From SB25 sp050180705 (GTDB taxonomy: Bacteria; Bacteroidota; Bacteroidia; Bacteroidales; Tenuifilaceae): a stretch of 64,000 nucleotides of DNA. Positions 1 to 9,271 of this stretch are shown here, piece after piece. The stretch is from assembly GCA_050180705.1 (NCBI GenBank), contig JBFXDX010000001.1, positions 521,772 to 585,771 of the forward strand. The letters are read 5' to 3'. Every line of letters starts with the position of its first letter. Within the stretch, counting starts at the first letter, position 1. Under the pieces are notes generated by a model, which did not search any database, was not told where the DNA came from, and was given only the letters and a program-made list of their open reading frames with translations. Both the position numbers and the translations under genes were made by a program.

Positions 1-40
1 CTGTAACTTCTATTGTAAAGTAATATTGACTAAACATGTA

Positions 41-72
41 AAGGCTGTCTCGTAAGGGACAGCCTTTATTTT
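41..72 (+). terminator. Intrinsic terminator of an upstream gene
   Basis: A perfect 9-bp stem, AAGGCTGTC at 41-49 and GACAGCCTT at 58-66, is followed by a T-rich tail. It ends just before the esterase gene and should terminate a gene lying left of the window. Confidence 0.8.
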
Positions 73-82
73 ATCAGATTAT

Positions 83-985
83 ATGAAATTTATATCACTA
101 GCAATACTATTACTATTCTTATCGTGTAATAAAATCGATAAGGATTTACCACAACCTATTACAGGTAAAATAATTCGTTTTGGTAACTTTAAATCATCCT
201 ATGTCAAATCTCGTAATATTGATGTATGGATACCTGAAAATTACTCAAAGGACAAAAGGTACGCAGTTATTTACATGCACGATGGACAAATGCTTTTCGA
301 TAGCACTTTGACATGGAACAAGCAAGAATGGAAGGTAGATGAATCTGTAACTGATCTAATTAAAAAGGATAGTATAAAAGAATGCATTATTGTTGGAATA
401 TGGAATGATGAAGAAAATCGTTTCCGGGATTATTTGCCTCAAAAACCCATTGAAACAATTGACTCTGTTCAGTTAAAATCGCTCTTCAATATTCCAACAA
501 TGTTTACTTTCAACGCCGATAATTACCTACAGTTCATAACAAAAGAACTTAAGCCTTTTATAGATAAGAATTTCTCTACATTTCCAGACTTAAACAACAC
601 GTATATCATGGGTTCAAGCATGGGTGGATTAATATCTATTTATGCAATCTGTGAATATCCTAATATATTTGGTGGTGCAGCCTGCCTGTCAACCCATTGG
701 ACTGGCATAGTAAATTATAATACAGTTATTCCAAACGCTTTTTATAACTATATTACGCACAATCTACCAAGTCCATCAACACATAAAATTTATTTCGATT
801 ATGGCACCAAAACGTTAGACGGCCTTTATAAACCATATCAATTATCCGTTGATAGTATTATGCTGAAAAAAGGTTTTAGTAGTAGTAATTGGATTACAAT
901 TGAATTCAAAGGCGATGATCATTCCGAACGATCTTGGGCAAGAAGGCTTAAAACACCTTTAAGATTTTTACTTAGCAAACAATAA
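83..985 (+). CDS. Putative lipoprotein esterase (esterase D / enterochelin-esterase-like)
   Basis: Alpha/beta-hydrolase of the putative esterase family (PF00756 type), 300 aa. The N-terminus is a lipoprotein signal: a hydrophobic stretch at residues 3-13 ending in LFLSC, so Cys15 is the likely lipidated residue and the enzyme is probably anchored in the outer membrane. The nucleophile elbow GSSMGG places the catalytic Ser at about residue 179, and His280 in DDHSERSW is the probable catalytic His. The substrate is unknown. Enzymes of this fold cleave esters such as acetyl or feruloyl groups on glycans, or siderophore esters. The secreted GH13 amylase starts 18 bp downstream in the same direction, so a shared transcript and a role in carbohydrate processing are plausible but inferred. 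Confidence 0.8.
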   Translation: MKFISLAILLLFLSCNKIDKDLPQPITGKIIRFGNFKSSYVKSRNIDVWIPENYSKDKRYAVIYMHDGQMLFDSTLTWNKQEWKVDESVTDLIKKDSIKECIIVGIWNDEENRFRDYLPQKPIETIDSVQLKSLFNIPTMFTFNADNYLQFITKELKPFIDKNFSTFPDLNNTYIMGSSMGGLISIYAICEYPNIFGGAACLSTHWTGIVNYNTVIPNAFYNYITHNLPSPSTHKIYFDYGTKTLDGLYKPYQLSVDSIMLKKGFSSSNWITIEFKGDDHSERSWARRLKTPLRFLLSKQ

Positions 986-1003
986 TTTTCAACATCATAT
1001 ATC

Positions 1004-3784
1004 ATGAGTACAAAAAAAATATTCTTTTTACTATTAAGTTTAATACCTATTGGAGTATTTTCCCAGGTTATTACGGTATCACCGACCCTGCCAACTGCAT
1101 CTAATGCTGTATTTGTTACATTTGATGCAACAGAAGCAAGCAAAACAGATCTTTTAAATTATACCGGAGATGTCTATGTTCATACAGGTGTTAAAATTGA
1201 AGGAAACACAGAATGGCAATACGTTATTGGCACATGGGGTAACAATAGCACACAACCAAAACTAACGAGAACAGGAACTAACACATATACCCTATCCATT
1301 TCTCCAAGCATAAGGGAATTCTACGGAGTTCCATCTGAAACAAAAATAACTCAGCTATGTTTTGTATTCCGCAGTAGCGACGGAAGTAAGCAAACAGAGG
1401 ATATTTCTTATGATGTTTACGAGCAAGGACTCAATGTAAGTATTACTAACCCTACCCAAAATAAGCCCATTTATGAACTAAACGACAACTTCGACATTAC
1501 TCTTGAAGCCAATAACTCCACAAGCCTCAAACTTTTAATTGACAACGTTGAAGTCCAAAGTACAACCGAATCATCAATTACTTACAACTACACAGCCTCT
1601 AACTATGGAAAACATTGGTTTAAAGCAATTGCTTCGGACGGAAGCATAACTGTTGCCGATTCCACTTACATTCTTGTAAGATCTGATGTTGTTGAAGAGG
1701 AATTACCCTCAGGACTAAAATTAGGTGTGAATATAATAGATCAAAACACTGTTACTATTGTTCTTAATGATCCGCCTGCTTTAAAGAGCTATGTTTATAT
1801 TATCGGAAATTTCACCGATTGGCTACCCGATGATCAATACTACATGAAACGCACTCCTGATAAAAAATACTTCTGGTTAACAATAAATAATTTGGAACCA
1901 AGTACCGACTATGCTTTTCAATTTCTGATTGATGGGTATTTGCACATAGCCGACCCGTATACCAGTAAAACGCTTGATCCCAACGATCAATATATCTCAT
2001 CAACCACCTACCCCAACTTAATGGATTATCCATCGAGTTCGACCTCTGGAATTATTTCCACCTTTACAACAAATCCGAGTAATTACGCTTGGCAAGTTTC
2101 CAATTTTACACCTCCTGCAAAAGAGAAATTGGTAATTTATGAATTACACATTCGCGATTTTGTTGAGGATGGTTACATTCAATCGGTTATAGACACTTTA
2201 AATTATCTTCAAAACCTAGGAGTATCAGCAATAGAACTAATGCCTATTAGTGAGTTCGAAGGCAACGATAGCTGGGGTTATAATCCCTCGTTCTATTTCG
2301 CTGCCGACAAAGCCTATGGAACAGCCAACGATTATAAAGAATTTATTGACGAGTGCCATAAACGAGGTATTGCCGTAATTATGGATATGGTACTTAACCA
2401 TTCCTACGGACAATCTCCATTGGTTCAAATGTACTCGAACTCCGATGGTACCACTTTGGGAACTCCAACCTCCGATAACCCATGGTATAATCTTACCAGC
2501 CCAAATACAAGTTATTCATGGGGATATGATTTTAACCATGAAAACCTAAGCACTCAACAATTTGTCGATAGCGTTGTAAGCTATTGGCTTACCGAATATC
2601 GGTTCGATGGATTTAGGTTCGACTTTACAAAAGGTTTCACTAACACAGCTGGCGATGGATGGGCATACGATGCATCAAGAATTGCCATCTTAAAACGAAT
2701 CGCCGATAAAATATGGAGCGTAAACTCAAATGCTTATGTTATTCTTGAACATTTCACCGATAATTCTGAGGAAAAAGAACTTGCCAATTATGGAATGATG
2801 ATTTGGGGAAATCTAAATTATAACTACAATCAGGCAACAATGGGATATACCAGTGGTTCAAGTCTATCGAATATAGCATATACAATTCGAGGATGGAACA
2901 ATCCTAACCTAGTCGGCTACATGGAAAGTCACGATGAGGAAAGGCTCATGTATAACAATCTTACATCGGGAAATACAACGAATCCTAATCACAATGTAAC
3001 CCAACTTGCCATTGCTCTTAAAAGAGTCGAATTGGCTGCCAACTTCTTCATTCCTATTCCAGGCCCCAAAATGATATGGCAATTTGGAGAACTTGGTTAC
3101 GATGTATCTATTGACTATAATGGACGTACAGGTGCAAAACCTTTACACTGGGAATATTACGATGTTACTGAACGTAAGAAACTCTATCAGGTTTTTGCCC
3201 ATTTAAATAAGTTAAAACAAACTTACGAAGCATTCTCTACCACATCTTTCGAATGTGACCTATCCAGTACACAAAAATGGATTAAACTTGATGGTGCTGA
3301 TATGGACGTTGTTATTATGGGAAATTTTGATATTGATTATGCCAATATTACCGTTGATTTTCCAACAACTGGAAAATGGTATGAATACTACTCCCGCGAT
3401 TCTATCGATTTAACAACAACTTCTAAAACAATAAACCTAGCACCTGCAGGATATAGACTTTACACCTCAAAAAAAATCGATAGAGATGGATTTGTTGGTA
3501 TCGATGACAATAATATCAATTCACAAGGCACAACCGTTAATGTATGGCCAAACCCAAGCAATGGTTCATTTAAACTCCTATTCAACAACACAACACCATC
3601 TGTTGTTAAAGTTGAAATATATAACCTGCTAGGCCAACAAGTATATTCAGAAAACAAATACTATAATGCTGGTGAAAATTACGTAGATATTGTACTTCCA
3701 AGTAATTCGGCTAATGGAATGTATATCTATAAAGTAACAGGCGATGGATTTAAATCTTCCGGGAAAATTTCTATTTACAAATAA
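1004..3784 (+). CDS. Secreted alpha-amylase family glycoside hydrolase (GH13) with T9SS C-terminal sorting domain
   Basis: 926-aa extracellular glycosidase acting on alpha-glucans. A signal peptide (residues 1-20, ending VFSQ) is followed by an Ig/E-set-like region. A CBM48-type module with YIIGNFTDW lies near residues 260-340, then the GH13 barrel. The four GH13 regions can be read: DMVLNH (Asp461), FRFDF with the nucleophile Asp540, ILEHF with the acid/base Glu582, and ESHDEER with the transition-state Asp644. The SHDEE form resembles branching-enzyme-like and Bacteroidota surface amylases more than the classical NHD form, so the exact linkage specificity is open. The last 75 or so residues, starting at VWPNPSNG and ending in a basic IYK, are a type A T9SS sorting tail, so the enzyme is predicted to be secreted by T9SS and attached to the surface. 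It follows the lipoprotein esterase. Confidence 0.93.
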   Translation: MSTKKIFFLLLSLIPIGVFSQVITVSPTLPTASNAVFVTFDATEASKTDLLNYTGDVYVHTGVKIEGNTEWQYVIGTWGNNSTQPKLTRTGTNTYTLSISPSIREFYGVPSETKITQLCFVFRSSDGSKQTEDISYDVYEQGLNVSITNPTQNKPIYELNDNFDITLEANNSTSLKLLIDNVEVQSTTESSITYNYTASNYGKHWFKAIASDGSITVADSTYILVRSDVVEEELPSGLKLGVNIIDQNTVTIVLNDPPALKSYVYIIGNFTDWLPDDQYYMKRTPDKKYFWLTINNLEPSTDYAFQFLIDGYLHIADPYTSKTLDPNDQYISSTTYPNLMDYPSSSTSGIISTFTTNPSNYAWQVSNFTPPAKEKLVIYELHIRDFVEDGYIQSVIDTLNYLQNLGVSAIELMPISEFEGNDSWGYNPSFYFAADKAYGTANDYKEFIDECHKRGIAVIMDMVLNHSYGQSPLVQMYSNSDGTTLGTPTSDNPWYNLTSPNTSYSWGYDFNHENLSTQQFVDSVVSYWLTEYRFDGFRFDFTKGFTNTAGDGWAYDASRIAILKRIADKIWSVNSNAYVILEHFTDNSEEKELANYGMMIWGNLNYNYNQATMGYTSGSSLSNIAYTIRGWNNPNLVGYMESHDEERLMYNNLTSGNTTNPNHNVTQLAIALKRVELAANFFIPIPGPKMIWQFGELGYDVSIDYNGRTGAKPLHWEYYDVTERKKLYQVFAHLNKLKQTYEAFSTTSFECDLSSTQKWIKLDGADMDVVIMGNFDIDYANITVDFPTTGKWYEYYSRDSIDLTTTSKTINLAPAGYRLYTSKKIDRDGFVGIDDNNINSQGTTVNVWPNPSNGSFKLLFNNTTPSVVKVEIYNLLGQQVYSENKYYNAGENYVDIVLPSNSANGMYIYKVTGDGFKSSGKISIYK

Positions 3785-3803
3785 AAAGAAACGTCTTAAC
3801 CAT

Positions 3804-3836
3804 AAAACCTGTCCAAGTATTGGACAGGTTTTTCTA
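3804..3836 (+). terminator. Terminator of the amylase gene
   Basis: The 11-bp inverted repeat AAACCTGTCCA (3805-3815) / TGGACAGGTTT (3821-3831) is followed by a T-run. It lies 20 bp after the amylase stop. Confidence 0.85.
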
Positions 3837-3856
3837 TTTTTGAAAAAAAGTAAACG

Positions 3857-4957
3857 TTGAAAAAATCAGCAAGCATACTTTTTCTGTTACTAATCGTAAA
3901 TGTTTTGTTGGGACAAAATGACACTAAACCAACAAAACAGTTCGTTTTTACGGCTATTGAAATTCAAGAAAATACAAGTGAACTAGTGCCTCATCACGAT
4001 ACCTTAAATCCACTAAAAAAAGGATATATTACAGATTATGAGGTAAACTTCATACTGGGAACAACTGGAAATAAACAATGGCATTCGGTCTATCATTATC
4101 CAAATATTGGCATTACAACCAAATACATCAACTTTCACTACTCAAACGTACTAGGACAAGCAATCGCAACTTATCCATTTATACAGTTCAATCTAAATCT
4201 AAAAAAACGGTTCTATTCTTCCTTACGAATAGGATTGGGAATAGCATATCTGAGTAAAAAATACAACCAAACAGAGAATCCAACCAATATTGCAATATCA
4301 ACCTCTCTCAATGTAATTGGTAACATGCAAATAAGGCTAGGTTACAGACTATCTCAGAAAGTTGATATTGTAGCCAACCTAAATGGCACCCACTTATCGA
4401 ACGGAGCATACAAGAAACCTAATTACGGTATAAATATGGCTGGACTCGGTATTGGTATAAAATATAACATAAATTCATACCAGCCTTTCCATTCAGAACA
4501 ATGGGAATCAAAATCAAACAAATCGATCGCTTCTATAGGTGTATTAGGTGGCATAAAAGAGGTTGGCGGAGCAGGTGGATCAAAATACTATCCAATTACA
4601 CTACAATTAGCCTACCTGAAACCAGCAACCAGATTTTTCACAATTGGGGCTGGGTTCGATTTAATGTACGACAAATCTTCCAAATTCGATATTCTGCAAA
4701 AAAATCAACACTATTCATCGCCAAACGATGATATTTGTATTGGAGCTGTATCGCATTTTCAATTTCCTCTCGACCGATTTTCAAGTTTTGCAGAAATTGG
4801 GCTATATGTATATAATCCAAACCCTAAATCCCCAATCGTTTATCAACGAATAGGACTTAATTATCGACTTAGTACACGTATGTCCTTTGTTCTTGCCTTA
4901 AAAACACATCTTACAGTTGCCGATCATATAGATTGGGGCTTTGCAATTACAATTTAA
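3857..4957 (+). CDS. Acyloxyacyl hydrolase / lipid A 3-O-deacylase (PagL-like) outer-membrane protein
   Basis: 366 aa with a clear signal peptide (residues 1-19, ending VLLGQ) and alternating beta-barrel character. The segment GTHLSNGAYKKPN followed by a GLGIGIKY strand matches the acyloxyacyl hydrolase/PagL family, where His and Ser of this motif form the catalytic site that removes a 3-O-acyl chain from lipid A in the outer membrane. The reading frame must start at TTG 3857: a stop lies just upstream in frame and the next possible starts would remove the signal peptide. A second barrel-like half (residues 230-366) extends beyond the about 150-aa PagL domain, as is usual for Bacteroidota members. 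The actual lipid substrate is inferred from family only. Confidence 0.75.
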   Translation: MKKSASILFLLLIVNVLLGQNDTKPTKQFVFTAIEIQENTSELVPHHDTLNPLKKGYITDYEVNFILGTTGNKQWHSVYHYPNIGITTKYINFHYSNVLGQAIATYPFIQFNLNLKKRFYSSLRIGLGIAYLSKKYNQTENPTNIAISTSLNVIGNMQIRLGYRLSQKVDIVANLNGTHLSNGAYKKPNYGINMAGLGIGIKYNINSYQPFHSEQWESKSNKSIASIGVLGGIKEVGGAGGSKYYPITLQLAYLKPATRFFTIGAGFDLMYDKSSKFDILQKNQHYSSPNDDICIGAVSHFQFPLDRFSSFAEIGLYVYNPNPKSPIVYQRIGLNYRLSTRMSFVLALKTHLTVADHIDWGFAITI

Positions 4958-4965
4958 CTTAATAA

Positions 4966-5766
4966 TTAATCGTTTCTCAAACCTTTTGTTTGGGTTAAGA
5001 TGGCTTTTACTGAACCAATAAGAATCTTTGCTTCAACCATAATTGGAACTCGATTATTGTCGTCCGATACCCATACTGTCATATCCTCTCCTCCCGAGAA
5101 TATTGTTCCTTCGACCAACATCACCGAAAATTTTATGGTTTTATGCTTTGAGCCATCGCGCAATCGCAAGGTTTCTTTTCCTTTGTAACGAATAAATAAG
5201 TTGAAGATATCATTATCAATTACCATTGATAATGGAATTGCCGAATCAATTTCATAGTGGTTAAAATCAATATTCCGGCAATGGTAAATTGCACTTAAAA
5301 CATCAAATGTACAGGGTTGTAATTTCTTAATATCCTCATGATATGGCCTTTTCGACGTATAACTAACAATATTAACTTGATTTAGGTTATAATCGAACTC
5401 GTACCGATTGTAAGTATTAAAACCACCTTCGTATGTCTCGCGTAAAAACCATAATGGCTTAAAATCCTCCTTCGAAACAATTGCCTCAAAATTATCGCGT
5501 ACTTTAAAAAACCAATCGTACTCCTTTAAACTCCATCCTCTCGATACAAAATAGTATGCCGATTGGCTATTGTATACAGTATCTTTTACTGAAAAATAGA
5601 CATCTCCAGCTCTCAACCAAATGAAATTCCAATTATAGTAGGCTCTATATTTAACCTCCTCGCCTACTGCAAAAGAATTTATTGACAAATTACAAGTAGA
5701 ATCCCGCTGGCTAAAACCGACAACCTGGGACAATAGAAAACATATACAAAGAAGAAACCTCTGCAT
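4966..5766 (-). CDS. DUF3108 domain-containing exported protein
   Basis: 266 aa with an N-terminal signal peptide ending near VVGFSQ (residues 15-20). The rest (AVGEEVKYRAYYNWNFIW..., then KVRDNFEAIV and DMTVWVSDDNNRVPI) fits the DUF3108 beta-rich fold common in Proteobacteria and Bacteroidota, whose function is not established. It is likely periplasmic. It lies downstream of the DUF368 gene on the same strand with 26 bp between them, so co-transcription is likely. No catalytic motif is recognised. Confidence 0.8.
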   Translation of the reverse strand: MQRFLLCICFLLSQVVGFSQRDSTCNLSINSFAVGEEVKYRAYYNWNFIWLRAGDVYFSVKDTVYNSQSAYYFVSRGWSLKEYDWFFKVRDNFEAIVSKEDFKPLWFLRETYEGGFNTYNRYEFDYNLNQVNIVSYTSKRPYHEDIKKLQPCTFDVLSAIYHCRNIDFNHYEIDSAIPLSMVIDNDIFNLFIRYKGKETLRLRDGSKHKTIKFSVMLVEGTIFSGGEDMTVWVSDDNNRVPIMVEAKILIGSVKAILTQTKGLRND

Positions 5767-5792
5767 AAAATCTTCTTTACAATTTATTCAAA

Positions 5793-6764
5793 CTAGAAAC
5801 CTAACTGCTGCCTAAAAATATCGTCTGTATTCTCCTTTTTTATAGTAATTCTCTCAAGAAGGAGTATAACAACGACTCCCAATACAGCAAATAAAATAGC
5901 CCACAATGTATACGGTTCTAACCCATTTGTATATTTAAAGGTATCTGGTAAAACATTTTTTTCGATAAGAGGTTTAACAGCACCACTCTTATCGATATAT
6001 GTTTGAATCGCAATCTTCCAGGGCCATACTTTATTGAGTGAACCAAGCATGAAACCAGTCAGCAAGGAAATTGTAATGCTTTTATAATGATGTAAAAACC
6101 ATGAAAGTACGTTCGAAAATAGCAAAAGCCCCACAACGGCACCTCCAAGAAAAATTAAGATAATAGGAAAATCAAACGATGATATTGCACCCATCATAAA
6201 TGCATATTTTCCAAGTAACAATAATATAAAACTACCCGAAATTCCTGGAAGAATCATTGCACAAATAGCAATTGCCCCACTTAAAAAGATAAACCATAAC
6301 GCATTGGTAGTTTCAGTAGGCGATATAATAGTAATCCAAAAGCCAATTACAATACCCAGTATAAAACTGATATAAACCGGAATATTCCATTTTTCAACAG
6401 TTTTTCCTATAAACCATACCGAAGCTAAAATTAATCCGAAAAAGAACGACCAAACAAATATTGGATAGTAAGTTAACAAGTACTGCATCAGTTTTGCAAG
6501 CGATATAAAACTAATGCCGATTCCAAGTATTACCGAAATTAAAAATCTTGCATTTATGGCTTCAAAAAATTGGCCTATACCATGCTTCTTTGTAAGTAAA
6601 AGAAGAGACTTTGACCCTACAGATTTAATTGAGTCGATTAGTTCTTCATAAATCCCTGTTATAAATGCAATTGTTCCTCCCGAAACACCTGGTATTACAT
6701 CGGCAGCACCCATTGCAATACCTTTAAACATTAATATTAAATATTCTACTGGCTTTCTTTTCAT
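5793..6764 (-). CDS. DUF368 family polyprenyl-phosphate transporter (PopT-like)
   Basis: 323-aa polytopic membrane protein with about eight or nine hydrophobic segments. The diagnostic DUF368 motifs are GAADVIPGVSGGTIAFITG near the N-terminus and its internal repeat MILPGISGSFILLLLGKY in the second half, giving the inverted-repeat architecture shared with DedA-like carriers. DUF368 proteins have been shown to recycle undecaprenyl phosphate across the cytoplasmic membrane for cell-wall and glycan synthesis; this gene is assigned that role by family. It is 29 bp downstream of the comA-like gene and 26 bp upstream of the DUF3108 gene, all on the minus strand. Confidence 0.88.
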   Translation of the reverse strand: MKRKPVEYLILMFKGIAMGAADVIPGVSGGTIAFITGIYEELIDSIKSVGSKSLLLLTKKHGIGQFFEAINARFLISVILGIGISFISLAKLMQYLLTYYPIFVWSFFFGLILASVWFIGKTVEKWNIPVYISFILGIVIGFWITIISPTETTNALWFIFLSGAIAICAMILPGISGSFILLLLGKYAFMMGAISSFDFPIILIFLGGAVVGLLLFSNVLSWFLHHYKSITISLLTGFMLGSLNKVWPWKIAIQTYIDKSGAVKPLIEKNVLPDTFKYTNGLEPYTLWAILFAVLGVVVILLLERITIKKENTDDIFRQQLGF

Positions 6765-6793
6765 CCTTAAAATTTAACTGATTTTAAATAATT

Positions 6794-7567
6794 CTATTTT
6801 CTTAATTCTTTTGGTAAAAACTGGAAAAATGTATCACCACGTAATCCAAGTCTCAAGGTTTCTAACGATATCACTTCGTTCGTTGCAATATTGCCAAGAT
6901 TAACGTTAGCCCCTAATTGCTTAATAAACCAAGCCTGTTGGCTTTTTAACGGTGCTTCCCAAATCACATTTTCGATTTTGATATGCTCTATAATATCATC
7001 AATCAACTTCACATTGGCAGAATGATCCTGATTATAAATACCAATATTTCCGCTCTCGCGTGCCTCGGCAATAACCTTCCAGCTACCTGCATTAACTTCG
7101 GATTTCATCATTGCCACCCATTCATCATCTGGAATATGAACATCGGCTTGTTTTGAACCAACCTCAGAGATTACCGTGTATTTTTTTGCCAACTTGGATA
7201 TGTAATCACATTTCACACTATGATTCATCTCCATTGATCCGTCAGATACCTCAACTAAATCGAGCCCTAACTCATCAACAAACTTTACAAAATCGTTGTA
7301 CATGTTACGAATAATAAAAAGTTCAAACAATGTACCCCCTAAGTAAGGACGCAATCCTGCTTTTTGGTATAGCTTAATCTTCTCCTTTAGTTGAGATGTT
7401 ACTAGTGATGTTCCAAAGCCCAACTTAACAAAATCGATATACTCAGCACTTGAATCAATCATATTGGATGCTTCCGAAAGGCTTAAACCTTTATCCATCA
7501 CCATGGTCAATCCAAAATTGCGAGGTTTAGGAGCACGCTCCGGTATAAAAGGTAAACTATAGTTCAT
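6794..7567 (-). CDS. comA: Phosphosulfolactate synthase (ComA family)
   Basis: 257 aa, the usual length of the ComA family, which adds sulfite to phosphoenolpyruvate to give (2R)-phospho-3-sulfolactate. Visible family blocks are KPRNFGLTMVMDKG near the N-terminus, EYIDFVKLGFGTS, RPYLGGTLFELF, VEVSDGS and VISEVGSK, which line the TIM-barrel active site. In methanogens this is the first step of coenzyme M synthesis. In Bacteroidota the product is not coenzyme M, and a role in sulfolactate or sulfonolipid-related metabolism is only inferred. No comB or comC homologue is present in the window. The gene lies directly upstream of the DUF368 gene. Confidence 0.85.
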   Translation of the reverse strand: MNYSLPFIPERAPKPRNFGLTMVMDKGLSLSEASNMIDSSAEYIDFVKLGFGTSLVTSQLKEKIKLYQKAGLRPYLGGTLFELFIIRNMYNDFVKFVDELGLDLVEVSDGSMEMNHSVKCDYISKLAKKYTVISEVGSKQADVHIPDDEWVAMMKSEVNAGSWKVIAEARESGNIGIYNQDHSANVKLIDDIIEHIKIENVIWEAPLKSQQAWFIKQLGANVNLGNIATNEVISLETLRLGLRGDTFFQFLPKELRK

Positions 7568-7654
7568 TTTTATTTCGTTTTAAAACAATTAGGTCAAATG
7601 TATTCTTTTTTTACAAATCTTCTTACCAAAATTTCCCATGAACATAACTATTGT

Positions 7655-7684
7655 TAATAAAAAACCACCCCAAAGAGAGGTGGC
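7655..7684 (-). terminator. Terminator of the TPR gene
   Basis: Read on the minus strand, a CCACC...GGTGG stem (7683-7665) is followed by a run of six T's and more T-rich sequence. It sits 20 bp past the stop of the TPR gene. Confidence 0.75.
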
Positions 7685-7703
7685 TCCTATTTATAAGATT
7701 AAA

Positions 7704-9104
7704 CTACAATGATTTAACATTTTCCACAAAATCATCATCGTTAACAATTGATACTAGATTGAAGAAATCGTCAATCGACGATGGATCTATCCTTTTGGCA
7801 TCGCGTAAGATTTCAAGAGCTTCCTTACGATGCTGGGAAAGGTAAAGCGCTGCAGCATTTATTACTTTTATTGATGCATTTGAATCAAACTTATCGCCAA
7901 GTTCATCAACAAGAGACTCAACTTCCTGAAACTTCTCCTGATACAGCAATACTTCGGCTAAAGCCAAGTATGCATCTGGCTCATCAGGATTTAGGGTTGT
8001 TGCCTCACGGTATGCATTAATAGCCTCAGGAATATTATTGATATCGTAATAAACCCGTCCCAAACCTAACCAAAAATCGTACTGCTCGGAATCCAAAGCT
8101 ATTGCTCGCTTAATAAAGTTCAGGCTAATGTCATATTTTTGCCTAGCAGCCATTACAATTCCAATACCATAATATCCCTCGGCATACTCAGGATCAATCA
8201 CAATGGATTTATTGTAATTGTCGAGGGCTAAATCCAGCCGGTTTGTTTTTTCGTAGCATTCGCCCAGCAATGCAAAAACACGCGGATTATCGGTCTCCAA
8301 TTCCGAAAGTTCAGCAAAAACTTTTGCAGCCTCTGCATACTTCTCTATCGAAGCCAAAGTGTTTCCTTTATTATGGTACGCCGAAGAATAAGTGGGATCA
8401 ACAGCAATGCAAAAATCGTACGCTTCAATAGCATCGCTAAATTTACCAAGTTTGGTATATACAATACCTAAATTATACCATGCGCTAGCCGAAAATGGAT
8501 TTAAATCGAGATATTTATTGTAATATACAATACTTTTATCCAACTCGTTATTTCGCTCGTAGCAATATCCCATGTCGAATAGCACAGCCAAACTTGTGCT
8601 ATCCATCTGGTATGATTTTAATAAATATCTTAATGCTAAGTATATTTCATCAGACTCAAGGTAGAAACTGGATATTCGGTATAATAGATCAACCATGTCA
8701 TCGGTTCCTATCTCAATCGCTCTATCAAAACTATCTGTGGATAATTGAATATCGGCAATTTCGAAGTATACTTGCCCCTTTAAAAAGTAAATTTCATAAT
8801 TCTGAGAATCTATCTTCTCCAAAAAATTAAGAATATTCAAAGCCTCGTTGTGAAAACCATTAACAAAATAGTATTCGGCCTTCTTAAGCTTAATTTCAGA
8901 TGAACTAGGATATATCCTCTCTGCAATATCTATCGCTTGCTTTGTTTTTGAGTTATTATCGTCGGCTAAGTAAAAATCAATGATATTCTCAAACTCAAAT
9001 ACATCAAAGAAAACTCCTCGGTTTTGGGTTAACTTCTCCTCATACCGCTTTACAATTTCAGCAGTATTATCTTCTTCAATATAATTCTCGTTTTCTTCTT
9101 TCAT
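7704..9104 (-). CDS. Tetratricopeptide-repeat protein, cytoplasmic
   Basis: 466 aa made almost entirely of TPR-like helical pairs from residue 50 to 440, for example AWYNLGIVYTKLGKFSDAIE and AYHNKGNTLASIEKYAEAAK. About ten repeats can be counted at the 34-residue spacing. There is no signal peptide or membrane segment; the N-terminus is acidic (MKEENENYIEED). It probably acts as a protein-interaction scaffold. It is single and monocistronic, with its own terminator downstream. No enzymatic domain is visible and no specific partner can be named. Confidence 0.85.
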   Translation of the reverse strand: MKEENENYIEEDNTAEIVKRYEEKLTQNRGVFFDVFEFENIIDFYLADDNNSKTKQAIDIAERIYPSSSEIKLKKAEYYFVNGFHNEALNILNFLEKIDSQNYEIYFLKGQVYFEIADIQLSTDSFDRAIEIGTDDMVDLLYRISSFYLESDEIYLALRYLLKSYQMDSTSLAVLFDMGYCYERNNELDKSIVYYNKYLDLNPFSASAWYNLGIVYTKLGKFSDAIEAYDFCIAVDPTYSSAYHNKGNTLASIEKYAEAAKVFAELSELETDNPRVFALLGECYEKTNRLDLALDNYNKSIVIDPEYAEGYYGIGIVMAARQKYDISLNFIKRAIALDSEQYDFWLGLGRVYYDINNIPEAINAYREATTLNPDEPDAYLALAEVLLYQEKFQEVESLVDELGDKFDSNASIKVINAAALYLSQHRKEALEILRDAKRIDPSSIDDFFNLVSIVNDDDFVENVKSL

Positions 9105-9271
9105 CGTAAATTCTTTCCAACAGCAAACTTAGATATAAATTTTATACTTTCTTCGAGTTTTAGAGTTTCGAAAATAATGATGAAAGATACAATTTGTTTA
9201 ATAGATTAATAATCAATTCCAAGTAACTTTATTAACAAATGCTAAATTTTATTAACCGAATTTATATTAAA

